A stretch of 64,000 bases of DNA from an uncultured Prevotellaceae bacterium (GTDB lineage: Bacteria > Bacteroidota > Bacteroidia > Bacteroidales > Bacteroidaceae). The stretch's first letter is position 1, and every line of letters starts with the position of its first letter. Location: contig CACXPX010000009.1 in NCBI GenBank assembly GCA_902769705.1, positions 1 through 64,000 of the forward strand. The letters are read 5' to 3'. The translations under genes and the position numbers were made by a program. The notes below the pieces were generated by a model, which was not told the origin of the DNA, ran no database searches, and saw only the letters and a program-made list of their open reading frames with translations. Of the stretch, positions 52,778-62,351 are shown piece after piece.

Positions 52778-53404
52778 TCAATCTGTTTGCGGCACCAATT
52801 GCTCGATGTATTTGCAAAGAATTCCTATGCCCTTGAGGTTTTCTCCCCCTTGTGGGATGATAAGGTCAGCATAGCGCTTGGTGGGTTCGATGAACTGTTC
52901 GTGCATCGGCTTGAGAACTTTCAGATATCGGTCGACCACCATCGAGACGGTACGTCCGCGATCGATAGTATCGCGCTGGATATTGCGAATGAGACGCTCG
53001 TCAGGATCGGTATCTACGAAAATCTTCAGGTCCATAAGGTCGCGCAACTTCTTGTTGATGAGCGTCATGATGCCTTCGATGATGATGACGGGCTTTGGCT
53101 CCACGTGAACGGTTTCGGGCAATCGGTTGGAGAGTATATAAGAATAGGTGGGCTGCTCGATGGCTCGTCCCTCGCGCAATTCGTTGATTTGCCGATAAAG
53201 AAGTTTCCAGTCGAATGCATCGGGATGGTCAAAGTTGATGTTTCGTCGCTCCTCATCGGTGAGGGCGGTGGTGTCGTTGTAGTAGGAATCGAGCGGTACG
53301 ACGGCCACATGATCGGGAGGCAGAGCCTCAACGATTTTCTTCACTACTGTGGTTTTTCCCGAGCCGGTACCTCCGGCAATTCCGATGATGGTGATTTTTT
53401 CCAT
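52778..53404 (-). CDS. udk: Uridine kinase
   Basis: 208-aa uridine/cytidine kinase of the P-loop family: phosphorylates uridine and cytidine to UMP and CMP in pyrimidine salvage. Walker A GGTGSGKTT (15-23), LDSYYND, NFDHPDAFDW, the substrate loop PTYSYILSNR and IIEGIMTL are all as expected. Length is normal. The stop codon lies 9 bp from the end of repeat copy B. It is upstream-adjacent to a uracil-DNA-glycosylase-like gene and a secreted nuclease on the same strand, consistent with salvage of nucleic acid components. Confidence 0.96.
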   Translation of the reverse strand: MEKITIIGIAGGTGSGKTTVVKKIVEALPPDHVAVVPLDSYYNDTTALTDEERRNINFDHPDAFDWKLLYRQINELREGRAIEQPTYSYILSNRLPETVHVEPKPVIIIEGIMTLINKKLRDLMDLKIFVDTDPDERLIRNIQRDTIDRGRTVSMVVDRYLKVLKPMHEQFIEPTKRYADLIIPQGGENLKGIGILCKYIEQLVPQTD

Positions 53405-53441
53405 AGTTTGTTATTGGGTGTTATGAGATTGAGTTTGGTTT

Positions 53442-54062
53442 TCAGATGATGGGTGGCGAGAAGTTTGGCAACACTTCAGCAAACATGCTGCGATAGGCTT
53501 CGGCTTTGCGTTCCACTTTCATGGGATAAGCGCGCGAAGAACTCGGCATACGATAGTGACGCATGTGGCGGTCTTGGAATATGAATTCCACACTACCGCC
53601 AACTTGTGGCTGCTGAATCCCGAAATGAGCGCAGAAGAGGTCGGTGGCTTTCTGCCCAGTGGTGCACACAGCCTGACATTGGGGAATCTGCTGGAGCAGA
53701 GCGGTGAGATCAGTAGGTTGAACCACCTCGAGGTCTTTGTCGCTTGCCGTGTTCTTCAGACGCCGGATAACGGTAGCTGTGTCGAAGAGCCCGATACCTT
53801 GTTCAGTGAGCAGTTGCTCTATCTCCTGACGTCGGAAAGTGCGATTGGCTTCGTCCACGAAATGCTGTTTGTCGCCATAGAAGCAGATTCCAAAGATTCG
53901 CCACATGTCGTTGATGAAGTTAGGATAAAAGAACTCCATCGCCCAACGTTTACGAGCCGGAGGGAAACTGCCCAACATCAGCAGGCAGCATCCCTGAGGC
54001 AGGAAAGGACGTAAAGGATGGTACTCGGAAGAGACCTCGAGTTCTTGAGGTTTTGAGTTCAT
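53442..54062 (-). CDS. Uracil-DNA glycosylase superfamily protein
   Basis: 206 aa. Fold of the uracil-DNA glycosylase superfamily: motif A region LMLGSFPPARKRW, then FFYPNFINDMWRIFG, GIGLFDTATVIRR, and the C-terminal motif YRMPSSSRAY that supplies the DNA-intercalating loop. The motifs resemble the Mug/hypoxanthine-glycosylase group more than family 1. Base specificity cannot be assigned. There is no signal peptide, so it is an intracellular repair enzyme. 37 bp from udk. Confidence 0.85.
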   Translation of the reverse strand: MNSKPQELEVSSEYHPLRPFLPQGCCLLMLGSFPPARKRWAMEFFYPNFINDMWRIFGICFYGDKQHFVDEANRTFRRQEIEQLLTEQGIGLFDTATVIRRLKNTASDKDLEVVQPTDLTALLQQIPQCQAVCTTGQKATDLFCAHFGIQQPQVGGSVEFIFQDRHMRHYRMPSSSRAYPMKVERKAEAYRSMFAEVLPNFSPPII

Positions 54063-54115
54063 GCATCTTGAAGTTTAGACATATAGCTTGCTTCTTGCCT
54101 CTCCCCTCTTTTTGT

Positions 54116-55165
54116 CTACTTCTGTTCCTTAACGAGATAAACAACGACAGGCAGGTGGTCGCTAAAGCCGTTGAGCCACACGCCGCTGGCGTGAGTACGC
54201 TTTGGCGAACCTTTGTATTTGCCTTCGTCTTGGAAGAGATAATCACGACGGAAAACCTGCGATTTCCAATACTTCAGCGACGTATAGTCTTTGCTCTTTT
54301 TCTGGTTAATCGCATTCGGAGTCATCACAATCTGGTCGAAAAGATTCCACGAACCATCGTACATCAGGGTGCCCGTTCCTTGTTTCAGAATGTTGTAGAA
54401 CGGGTTATACATCTCGTCGGCCTTGATTTTGTCGATATTCTCCTTGGCTCCCAACGACTCGTACATACTACGGCTGAAAGGATCGTCGTTCATATCGCCC
54501 ATCACGAACACCTTGCACTTGGGGTCATCACGCAGAAGAGAGTCTTTCAAAACACGCACCTGTCTGCCGCCGAGTTCGCGATATTCACTTCCCGAAAAAC
54601 GGCTTGGCCAGTGACATACCACGAACGTGACGTGATCGCCAGCCAGCGTTCCGCTCACGGTGAGGAAACCACGAGTGGCGCGCCCCTTATCGATGTCGTC
54701 CTGCCGCTCATAGAAGTAAGGCACCAGTTTCACATCTCGCACGGTGAAGAGCGAGGGATTGTAGAGCAACGCACAATCTACGCCACGCTGGTCGGGGCCC
54801 TCGATGTGGACAAACTGCATATTGCGCTCTTTCAGCGAGGGCTGGTCGCAAAGGTCGGTCAAGCACTTGGCGTTCTCCACCTCGCTCAAACCGATGACGG
54901 CACAACCCACACCTGGCAGCACGTCGGTTCCCATCTCAGATAGCACGCGAGACATGTTGCGAAGTTTGTTGGTGTATTTCAAGCCATTCCATTTATTAGT
55001 ACCCGTGGGCAAAAATTCATAGTCGTTCTTGCCTTCATCGTGGCAAGTGTCAAAGAGGTTCTCCTGATTGTAAAAGCCCACTCCATAAACCGAGAACTTC
55101 TTCTCTTGTGCCGATGCAGCCACTGTGGCGAACATCAAGGCGAGTAGTAATAGATGCTTTTTCAT
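54116..55165 (-). CDS. Secreted endonuclease/exonuclease/phosphatase (EEP) family protein
   Basis: 349-aa DNase I-like fold. Signal peptide (MKKHLLLLALMFATVAASAQ). Catalytic features of the fold are FYNQENLFDT with the metal-binding Glu, IGLSEVEN, VCHWPSR, GDMNDDPFS and the final GFSDHLPVVVYL. Secreted members cleave nucleic acids. The gene is transcribed away from the TonB receptor cluster and shares a 106-bp promoter region with it. The frame is open to a TTG at 55192, but that lies in the -7 box, so ATG 55165 is used. Confidence 0.92.
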   Translation of the reverse strand: MKKHLLLLALMFATVAASAQEKKFSVYGVGFYNQENLFDTCHDEGKNDYEFLPTGTNKWNGLKYTNKLRNMSRVLSEMGTDVLPGVGCAVIGLSEVENAKCLTDLCDQPSLKERNMQFVHIEGPDQRGVDCALLYNPSLFTVRDVKLVPYFYERQDDIDKGRATRGFLTVSGTLAGDHVTFVVCHWPSRFSGSEYRELGGRQVRVLKDSLLRDDPKCKVFVMGDMNDDPFSRSMYESLGAKENIDKIKADEMYNPFYNILKQGTGTLMYDGSWNLFDQIVMTPNAINQKKSKDYTSLKYWKSQVFRRDYLFQDEGKYKGSPKRTHASGVWLNGFSDHLPVVVYLVKEQK

Positions 55166-55189
55166 TGTGGTAAGTAATAAAATTTTTTG

Positions 55190-55237
55190 CAAATATACAA
55201 TATTTTTTTGAATGATAAAATTTTTTCGTTATCTTTG
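55190..55237. promoter_or_regulatory. Divergent promoters between EEP nuclease and TonB receptor
   Basis: TATATTTG on the minus strand (55190-55197) and TATCTTTG on the plus strand (55230-55237). A direct repeat ATAAAATTTTTT occurs at both boxes (about 55177 and 55215), so the two operons may share a regulator. Confidence 0.6.
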
Positions 55238-55271
55238 CACCATAAAGTAATAACATTAATAACTAAGACCT

Positions 55272-57872
55272 ATGCAGAAAAAGCTGAAAATTGCTGTGAT
55301 AGCCCTCTGCTATTCGCCTCTGGCCTTTGCTCAGACAGAGCCGACAGACGGGCAAAAAGTCGCTCAAATGGACGAGTCGGCCTTCACATTCACCGAAGCG
55401 CAGTTGGGAGATGACAACGACATGACGGAAAACGTGACGATTCTCAACTCCAACAGCAACGTGTATGCCAGCGAGGTGGGTTATCAGTTCTCACCCGTTC
55501 GCTTCCGTTATCGCGCTTTCAACCAAAAGTACAATGATGTCTACATCAACGGCATGCTGATGAACGACATGGAGAACGGGCAATTCCGCTATTCTATGGT
55601 AGGCGGACTTAACCAACAGACACGCAACGTTGAATTTGCCCTGCCATTCGAAAGCAACAACTTCTCGATGACAGGTATGGCTGGAAGTAACAACTACAAC
55701 TTCCGCGCTGGTAGCCTGTCAGCTGGACATCGCGTGACGCTGAGCGCCGCCAACCGCAACTACACCGCCCGCGCGATGTACACCTACGCCTCTGGATTCA
55801 ACGAGCGGGGATGGGCCGTTGCTGCCAACCTCACCTATCGCTGGGCGAAAGAGGGCTATGTAGAGGGAACATTCTACAACGCACTCTCCTACTTCGTGGG
55901 CATTCAGAAGAAATGGAACGGCGGACACTCGTTGGCTCTCTCCACATGGGGTAATCCCACAGAGCGCTCCACACAAGGCCCCGCCACCGACGAAGCCTAC
56001 TGGCTAGCCAACGACAGGTACTACAACCCAAACTGGGGTTACCAGAACGGACACAAGCGCAACTCGCGTGTTGTGAACGACTTTGCTCCATCGGCCATCG
56101 CCACCTGGGATTGGGACATCAACGACAACAACAAACTGACGACTTCTATCTTTGGCAAGCAAGCGTGGTATAAGAGCACGAAACTGAACTACAACTCTCC
56201 TGCCGAGAATCCAAGTCCCGTCTATTGGAAAATGTTCCCCAGCAATTTCTATGATGTGGAAGACGCCTCGAACATCTACAACCGCATGGAAAGCAATCTG
56301 GCCGACTGGAACACCGCCTATGACTATTGGACGGCATCAAAGGCCAACCGGCAAATTAACTGGGACAAACTCTATTACGCCAACAAGCTCTCTGCTGCCG
56401 CAGGCGAAGACATCCTCTACTACATCCAGGCAAAACACAACGACAACACAACAGTCACAATGTCATCGGCATGGACTTCTCAACTCGACAAGTTGAAGAC
56501 CTTGCGTATGGGATTCATGATCGGACAGAATATCGGACGCCACTATCAGACGTTGGAAGACATGTTGGGAGGCAACTCGTTCCACAACACCAACCTCTAT
56601 GCTTTGGGCGACTATCCCGCCGCAGATCCCCGCATCCAGTATGACCTGAATACTGCAGGACCGAATGGATTGGGCAAACTCGTTTATGAGGGAGACAGAT
56701 TCGGCTACGACTACGCTCTGAAAGCCCGCAAGGGAACCATCTGGGGCAGCTACGACGAGACCTTCGGCATCATTCACTACAACATCTCTGGAAAACTGAA
56801 CTACGACGACATGCAACGCAAAGGCTACATGCGCAACGGTTTCTTTGCCAACAACTCATACGGAAAGAGCGGTACGGCCAAGTTCCTGAGCGGTGGAGGC
56901 AAGTTCAGCGCCACAACGCCATTCGGTCGCGGAGGTACACTCGGAGTGGGTGTCGGTTATGAGCATCGCGCTCCGCAAATCACAACGGCCTTCGTGTCGC
57001 CCGAGATGAACAACGACTTTGTCGACAACCTACGCAATGAGCGTATCTTCAGCAGCGAAATCAGCTATCAATACAAGGGTAGCTGGCTGAAAGCCAACAT
57101 CAGCGGATTCTATAGCCGCATCACAAATGGGACGGAGTTCCAGAACTTCTACTTCGACGACGAGAACTCTTTCACCTACGTTTCGATGACCAACATCAAG
57201 AAACACCACTACGGCTTGGAACTCGGTATGAAGGTCAGAATCTCCGAAGACCTCGACTTGAAAGCATTGGGAACATGGAGTGAGGCTGAGAATATCAACA
57301 ACGCCGACGTGACCTACATGCTCTCGAAGAGTGCTGACGTGAAACACGACATCGTATATAATAAAGGTATGCGCGAAAACGGCACCCCGCTCACAGCTGG
57401 AAGCATTGGATTGAGTTTCCACAAGAGCGGATGGTTCATCGACCTCGACGGAAACTACTACGACCGCATCTATCTCTCTTATGCCCCCAACCACCGCTAT
57501 GGTGAAACCGGACGCCGTATGGGATGGATTCACGAGGAAGGTGAAGTTGACGCCAACACGGGCAAGCTGCTCGGCTCGGTGGACATTCCCGCACAAGAGA
57601 AAGGAAAGGGAGGCTTCATGCTCGACGGCTCGATTGGCCACAACATTCGCTTGAAACAAGGACGTTCGATGTCCATCAACCTGATGGTCAGCAACATCCT
57701 GAACAACCAGAAGATTGTGACGGGCGGCTTCGAACAAAGCCGAAGCAGCTACACCACTAAGGAAGAGAACGGACAAACCGTGAAGAACAAAGACCGCTCC
57801 TACAAGTTCCCACCCATGAAGTTCTACGTTATGGGAATCAACGGAATGCTGAATGTAGCTTATAAATTCTAA
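55272..57872 (+). CDS. TonB-dependent outer membrane receptor
   Basis: 866-aa TonB-dependent transporter with signal peptide (about 1-20, LAFAQ), a short plug domain (about 45-150; RYRAFNQKYNDVYINGMLMNDMENGQ) and a 22-strand-type barrel ending in aromatic F (NVAYKF). The N-terminal carboxypeptidase-like domain common in SusC proteins is absent, and no SusD follows. Downstream are lipoproteins with OB-fold domains and a nuclease, and a secreted nuclease is divergent, so nucleic-acid fragments are a reasonable substrate; this is inference from context. Confidence 0.92.
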   Translation: MQKKLKIAVIALCYSPLAFAQTEPTDGQKVAQMDESAFTFTEAQLGDDNDMTENVTILNSNSNVYASEVGYQFSPVRFRYRAFNQKYNDVYINGMLMNDMENGQFRYSMVGGLNQQTRNVEFALPFESNNFSMTGMAGSNNYNFRAGSLSAGHRVTLSAANRNYTARAMYTYASGFNERGWAVAANLTYRWAKEGYVEGTFYNALSYFVGIQKKWNGGHSLALSTWGNPTERSTQGPATDEAYWLANDRYYNPNWGYQNGHKRNSRVVNDFAPSAIATWDWDINDNNKLTTSIFGKQAWYKSTKLNYNSPAENPSPVYWKMFPSNFYDVEDASNIYNRMESNLADWNTAYDYWTASKANRQINWDKLYYANKLSAAAGEDILYYIQAKHNDNTTVTMSSAWTSQLDKLKTLRMGFMIGQNIGRHYQTLEDMLGGNSFHNTNLYALGDYPAADPRIQYDLNTAGPNGLGKLVYEGDRFGYDYALKARKGTIWGSYDETFGIIHYNISGKLNYDDMQRKGYMRNGFFANNSYGKSGTAKFLSGGGKFSATTPFGRGGTLGVGVGYEHRAPQITTAFVSPEMNNDFVDNLRNERIFSSEISYQYKGSWLKANISGFYSRITNGTEFQNFYFDDENSFTYVSMTNIKKHHYGLELGMKVRISEDLDLKALGTWSEAENINNADVTYMLSKSADVKHDIVYNKGMRENGTPLTAGSIGLSFHKSGWFIDLDGNYYDRIYLSYAPNHRYGETGRRMGWIHEEGEVDANTGKLLGSVDIPAQEKGKGGFMLDGSIGHNIRLKQGRSMSINLMVSNILNNQKIVTGGFEQSRSSYTTKEENGQTVKNKDRSYKFPPMKFYVMGINGMLNVAYKF

Positions 57873-57888
57873 ATAAAACGTTACAGAT

Positions 57889-59244
57889 ATGAAAACACTG
57901 AAATACAGCATATACTCACTCGTCTGCACGCTCTTCGTATCGTGCATGGGAGCAGGATACGCCGATCCGGATATCGAAGAGATTCCCTTCGGCAACAACG
58001 AACTGGCTGAAACGAACGTGGTGACCATCGCCCAACTGAAGAGCGACTATGCCACGCTCATCAACAACAGCAATATGAAGGAAATTGAGGAAGACGTGCA
58101 GATTAAAGGTATCGTAACCGGCAACGACGCTGGTGGCAACCTTTATCGCATGATTCCCGTTGACGACGGAACAGGAGCTATCAACGTTGGTATCGACATG
58201 AACGGCATCTGCCGCGAGTTAAAGGTTGGACAAGAAGTGCTTATCTCACTCAAAGGGTTGATGATTGGCGGAAACAGCCAGCAGCCGCAAGTGGGAGGTA
58301 TCTACACCAACACCACCCCCTCCTCACCCAACTATGGTAAGCAGTCGGTGGGCAGTATGAACCGTTACGTGTGGGAGGCCCACCACAAACTCATCGGTTT
58401 ACCCGACCCCACACGCGTTGAACCTGAAGAGTTTGACATCACTAAAGTGTCCAACGCAGACTACATGAAGGAGAACTGCGGAAAGCTGATGACCATCAAA
58501 GGCGTATCGTTCCGCGATGCTAACGGGGAAGCCGTCTTCGCTCCCGATGACATGAAAGATGCTGCAAACGGAGTTGACCGTGCACTGAAGGAAGTGAACA
58601 GCCGCAATCTCGTTGTGCGCGTCAGCACTTTTGCCAACTTCGCCAATGTCACATTGCCTACTGACACACTCGACATCACGGGTATCTTCAACCGCTACAG
58701 AGACAAGTGGCAAATCCTGGTGCGCGACATCAACGATGTCACCACACACGTGGAGAAAGACAATGCCATCTATCGCGAGACATTCGGCGAAGGACAGGGC
58801 GACTTCAAACTTGTGAACGTCATTATGAACGACCCGCTCACATACGTTTGGGCTTGGGATTCACGCTACGGCATGAAGGCAACGGCCTATGTCGGTGGCA
58901 GCAACCATGCTTCCGAGAGTTGGCTCGTCAGCCCCGCTATCGACCTGAGTAATGTCAACAATGCAACCTTGATGTTCGACCACGCTCGCCGTTACGGTGA
59001 ACTCGGACATCTCAGCGTACTCTACTCCACCAGCCACGACGGCGGCGACAAGATTGACGCCTCGCAATGGACAAAGCTGGAGATTCCCAGCAGCATGTGG
59101 CCCGACGGCTCATCATGGGACTTCATCACTGCCAAGGCTTCGCTTAAGGCTCTTGCAGGAAAGAAGATTTATATCGCCTTCCGCTACACCAGCACCGACA
59201 CCGCTGCTGCTACATGGGAAGTGAAGAACTTTGTCATCGAATAA
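57889..59244 (+). CDS. DUF5689 lipoprotein with choice-of-anchor-J-like domain
   Basis: 451-aa surface lipoprotein (lipobox LFVSC, Cys19). Residues about 45-290 match DUF5689, an OB-fold-containing domain (VQIKGIVTGNDAGGNLYRMIPVDDGTGAINVGID; LKVGQEVLISLKGLMIGG). The C-terminal part (about 295-451) looks like the choice-of-anchor J / cleaved-adhesin jelly roll (YRETFGEGQGDF, SESWLVSPAIDLSN, ATLMFDHARRYG, IYIAFRYTSTD). It starts 16 bp after the receptor gene and probably serves as its surface ligand-binding partner; OB folds commonly bind oligonucleotides or oligosaccharides. Confidence 0.87.
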   Translation: MKTLKYSIYSLVCTLFVSCMGAGYADPDIEEIPFGNNELAETNVVTIAQLKSDYATLINNSNMKEIEEDVQIKGIVTGNDAGGNLYRMIPVDDGTGAINVGIDMNGICRELKVGQEVLISLKGLMIGGNSQQPQVGGIYTNTTPSSPNYGKQSVGSMNRYVWEAHHKLIGLPDPTRVEPEEFDITKVSNADYMKENCGKLMTIKGVSFRDANGEAVFAPDDMKDAANGVDRALKEVNSRNLVVRVSTFANFANVTLPTDTLDITGIFNRYRDKWQILVRDINDVTTHVEKDNAIYRETFGEGQGDFKLVNVIMNDPLTYVWAWDSRYGMKATAYVGGSNHASESWLVSPAIDLSNVNNATLMFDHARRYGELGHLSVLYSTSHDGGDKIDASQWTKLEIPSSMWPDGSSWDFITAKASLKALAGKKIYIAFRYTSTDTAAATWEVKNFVIE

Positions 59245-59280
59245 CATCATTACCACGAAAACAATAAAAACAATAAGAAT

Positions 59281-61248
59281 ATGAAAAAGCTATTTTATTC
59301 ATTATTTGCCCTGGCCATGACGGCCATGACATTTACGAGTTGCGAGGACGTTCCTATGCCCTATGACGACCCGAACAAGAACCCGGGAGGTGCCGACACC
59401 GAAGAGGCTGTGGAGCCTGCAGGAAGTGGCACAGCCGAAGATCCCTACAACGTAGCCGCCATTGTCGAACTGGTGCAGGGTATGGAAGCTGGTGTGGAGA
59501 GCACACAGGACTACTACTTTAAGGGTAAAATCTCGGCCATAACCGAAGAGTATAGCACCGAGTATGGCAACGCAACCTTCTACATTTCAGACACAGGAGC
59601 GAACGGTGGCACGAAGTTCTACGTCTATCGCGCCCTCTATCTTGGCAACAAGAGATTCGCCAACGGCGACGAGCAAATCAAGATTGGCGATGACGTTATC
59701 GTATGCGGTAAGGTCTATAACTACAACGGCTCTACTCCTGAAACCGTTACAGGAAAGGCTTTCCTCTATTCGTTGAACGGAAAGTCTGCTGGAGGTGGCG
59801 GCCCAGTCACTGGTATTGAAGTTACTTGCGCCAAGGCTGTCGAGTTGACCAATGCTTTGGCAGATAATGCTTCATCCTCGGAGACTTACTCTGTTACGGG
59901 TTACATCACAGAAGTCGTGGGTAGCGTAAGCAAGAACCAGCAAACCTTCTGGATGGCCGACACAAAGAACGGTGGCAAGGTGTTTGAGGCCTACTGGGCC
60001 AACCTGCCCGAAGGCGTCAGCGAGTTTAAGGCTGGCATGAAGGTGAAGATTACCGGTAATCTTATGAAGTACGTGAATGCCAATACTGGCAATGTTACTG
60101 CCGAAATGAAGAATCCCGTGGTGGAGATTCTTGAGGATGGCGGTGGCGGCGGCACGCCCACCGGAACTGAAATCAACTGCGCGAAGGCTGTCGAGCTAAC
60201 CAATGCTTTGGCAGATGGAGGCACATCCTCGGAGACTTACTCTGTTACGGGTTACATCACAGAAGTCGTGGGTAACGTAAGCAAGAACCAGCAGACATTC
60301 TGGATGGCTGACACAAAGGACGGCGGCAAGGTGTTTGAAGCCTACTGGGCCAACCTGCCCGACGGTGTCAGCGAGTTTAAGGCTGGCATGAAGGTGAAGA
60401 TTACCGGCAATCTCATGAAGTATGTGAAAGATGGTAATGTGACACCTGAAATCAAAAACGCTACTGTTGTCATCCTGGAAGAAGGCGGTGGTGGCGGCAC
60501 GCCCAGCGGTGAAGTGAAATCCGTTTCTATTGCCGACTTCAATGCTGCTAGCGAGAGCAACGATGTATGGTATCAGCTCAAGGGTAAGGTGACCAACCTG
60601 AAAGACGGTGACCAATATGGAAACTTCGACTTGGTGGATGCAACTGGTTCTGTATATGTCTATGGTTTGCTTTCCGAAAAGGGCGGTGAGAAGAAGAAGT
60701 TCCAAGAACTTGTTGCTGCTAAGGGCATCAAGGAAGGAAGCACCATCACCATCATTGGCAACCGCGGTTCTTACAGCGGAAAGATTGAAGTGATGAATGC
60801 CTACTTTGTAAGCATCGAAGACCAAGGAGGCGGTGGCGGCCAAGAGACACCCAGCGGTTTGGGAACCTACGAGAAACCGCTCAGCTTTGCCGAAGCCCAG
60901 AAAGCCGACAACAGCGAAAAGCCTTGGGCTTGGGTGAAAGCCGTGATTGTAGGCTATGTGTCTGGCAAGACCTATGCCGATGGTGCTAAGTTTGGTGCTG
61001 ATGGTTGTGACACAAATACCAACATCATCATCGCTGGCTCTGCATCCGCTAACAATCCTGACAATTGCATGCCTGTGCAATTGCCCAGCGGAGCTTTGAG
61101 AAACGGCCTCAACCTTAAAGACAATCCCAGCCTTTTAGGCAAGGAAATCATCATCTACGGCCAATTGGACAAATACTTCAGCGTCCAGGGCATCAAGTCG
61201 CCCAAGTATGCTGAGGCTGGTGGCAACAGCTTTGGCACCAAGCCATAA
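59281..61248 (+). CDS. Lipoprotein with five OB-fold-like domains
   Basis: 655 aa. Lipobox TFTSC (Cys21). Five domains follow, separated by Gly-rich linkers (GGGGP or GGGGGTP): about 50-172, 178-294, 295-410, 411-515 and 525-655. Each shows the pattern of OB-fold nucleic-acid-binding domains (YSVTGYITEVVG...FWMADT...GMKVKITGNLMKYV; YYFKGKISAITEEY; WYQLKGKVTNLKDGDQYGNF). The last resembles DUF6359 (AWVKAVIVGYVSG). Domains 2 and 3 are nearly identical, pointing to recent duplication. Cotranscribed with the receptor and DUF5689 gene; a strong terminator ends the operon. Confidence 0.87.
   Translation: MKKLFYSLFALAMTAMTFTSCEDVPMPYDDPNKNPGGADTEEAVEPAGSGTAEDPYNVAAIVELVQGMEAGVESTQDYYFKGKISAITEEYSTEYGNATFYISDTGANGGTKFYVYRALYLGNKRFANGDEQIKIGDDVIVCGKVYNYNGSTPETVTGKAFLYSLNGKSAGGGGPVTGIEVTCAKAVELTNALADNASSSETYSVTGYITEVVGSVSKNQQTFWMADTKNGGKVFEAYWANLPEGVSEFKAGMKVKITGNLMKYVNANTGNVTAEMKNPVVEILEDGGGGGTPTGTEINCAKAVELTNALADGGTSSETYSVTGYITEVVGNVSKNQQTFWMADTKDGGKVFEAYWANLPDGVSEFKAGMKVKITGNLMKYVKDGNVTPEIKNATVVILEEGGGGGTPSGEVKSVSIADFNAASESNDVWYQLKGKVTNLKDGDQYGNFDLVDATGSVYVYGLLSEKGGEKKKFQELVAAKGIKEGSTITIIGNRGSYSGKIEVMNAYFVSIEDQGGGGGQETPSGLGTYEKPLSFAEAQKADNSEKPWAWVKAVIVGYVSGKTYADGAKFGADGCDTNTNIIIAGSASANNPDNCMPVQLPSGALRNGLNLKDNPSLLGKEIIIYGQLDKYFSVQGIKSPKYAEAGGNSFGTKP
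59811..60500 (+). repeat. In-frame tandem duplication within the OB-fold gene
   Basis: Two copies of an approximately 351-bp segment (117 codons), beginning near 59829 and 60180, with long stretches of identical DNA, for example around AAGGCTGTCGAG and GGCTGGCATGAAGGTGAAGA. They differ mainly at third positions and at a few residues near the linker. Confidence 0.85.
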
Positions 61249-61261
61249 ACGCTAAAACCAC

Positions 61262-61302
61262 AAGTGGGAGCGCACAAACATCTCTGTGCGCTTCCACTTT
61301 TT
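61262..61302 (+). terminator. Rho-independent terminator of the TonB receptor operon
   Basis: Long arms AAGTGGGAGCGCACA (61262-61276) and TGTGCGCTTCCACTT (complementary apart from one position) with a T run; it directly follows the OB-fold gene. Confidence 0.9.
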
Positions 61303-61342
61303 ATCATCAACATTTCAATAAACTAAAAACAACACTAAGAAA

Positions 61343-61822
61343 ATGAAGAAACTACTTGTTTTATTCCTGATGCTCTCAATCGCTTTCGGCGTAGAGGCAC
61401 AAACAAAGAGACGCACACCCGTGCGCCGAGCCACAACCACCCAACGTGCACAAACGCCCGAACAAAAGGTGCTGGGCAAGCATATGCTGAGCCTGCAATG
61501 GATTTCGTGGGACTACTTTGGCTCGTGCAACATCACAAAAGACGACAAAGGCGTGTTGCGTTGCAAGGGCGAACAACTGTCTCGCGAGAACGACGACTAC
61601 CTGAAAATCAACGGCACCATCAATATTGTCGATGCCAACCACTTATTGTTCACAGGTACCATCGCCATGAAAATCTACCACATCAACGGCGGTAAGGAAT
61701 GCCTGCGCGAGGGAACCTTCGACTTCAAAGCCACCAACGGCCGCAAATACTGGCGTCTGCAGCAGATGGACAATCCCTGCGACGAGGCTTGCGACTATGT
61801 GGACATCTATTTCCGCAAGTAG
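61343..61822 (+). CDS. Small secreted protein of unknown function
   Basis: 159 aa with a signal peptide (about 1-19, GVEAQ), a basic Thr/Arg-rich linker (TKRRTPVRRATTTQRAQ) and a compact beta-rich domain of about 110 residues: MLSLQWISWDYFGSCNITKDD, LKINGTINIVDANHLLFTGTIAMKIYHINGG, YWRLQQMDNPCDEACDYVDIYFRK. Four cysteines could form two disulfides. No family recognised. It has the terminator of the previous operon upstream and the L31 promoter downstream, so it is a single gene. Confidence 0.8.
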   Translation: MKKLLVLFLMLSIAFGVEAQTKRRTPVRRATTTQRAQTPEQKVLGKHMLSLQWISWDYFGSCNITKDDKGVLRCKGEQLSRENDDYLKINGTINIVDANHLLFTGTIAMKIYHINGGKECLREGTFDFKATNGRKYWRLQQMDNPCDEACDYVDIYFRK

Positions 61823-61914
61823 CTTATTGTGACGTGTGACATTGTGACGCGAGACGTTTTTTGGTGCCAGCCAGGCACATTTTTGAAGTGAAAAAGCAAA
61901 ATGTAGCAAGAAAA

Positions 61915-61946
61915 TTTGCACGATTGGAGAAATCTTCGTACCTTTG
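61915..61946 (+). promoter_or_regulatory. Promoter of the L31 gene
   Basis: TTTG (61915-61918), 20 bp, TACCTTTG (61939-61946): complete Bacteroidota promoter 50 bp before the start codon. Confidence 0.75.
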
Positions 61947-61996
61947 CATCCCAATTTGGACAAAACTATATATTCAATAAATAACAAACAACAAAA

Positions 61997-62248
61997 ATGA
62001 AAAAAGGAATCCATCCCGAAAACTATCGCCCCGTCGTGTTCCGTGACATGTCCAACGGCGATATGTTCCTTACAAAGTCCACCGCAAAGACAAACGACAC
62101 CGTGGAATTTGAAGGCGAAACTTACCCTGTGGTAAAAGTTGAAATCTCCAGCAGCTCGCATCCCTTCTATACAGGTAAGAGCAAACTTGTTGACACGGCT
62201 GGTCGCGTCGATCGCTTCATGAGCCGCTATGCCAAGCTGAAGAAATAA
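61997..62248 (+). CDS. rpmE2: 50S ribosomal protein L31 type B
   Basis: 83-aa L31 of the B type: [21 protein letters not shown] at the start, then [26 protein letters not shown]. It lacks the CxxC zinc-binding cysteines of L31A, so it does not need zinc. L31 sits at the subunit interface of the ribosome. Strong own promoter; terminator follows. Confidence 0.97.
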   Translation: MKKGIHPENYRPVVFRDMSNGDMFLTKSTAKTNDTVEFEGETYPVVKVEISSSSHPFYTGKSKLVDTAGRVDRFMSRYAKLKK

Positions 62249-62276
62249 CGACTTCGGACAAGCAAACGATATAATG

Positions 62277-62324
62277 AAAGTGCCATCGAGCGTAGTTGCA
62301 TATGCGGTCGGTAGCACTTTTTTT
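62277..62324 (+). terminator. Rho-independent terminator of the L31 gene
   Basis: Arms AAAGTGC (62277-62283) and GCACTTT (62314-62320) with a structured 30-nt loop and a T run. Confidence 0.7.
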
Positions 62325-62351
62325 AATTCCACAACCTTATTACAACACAAC

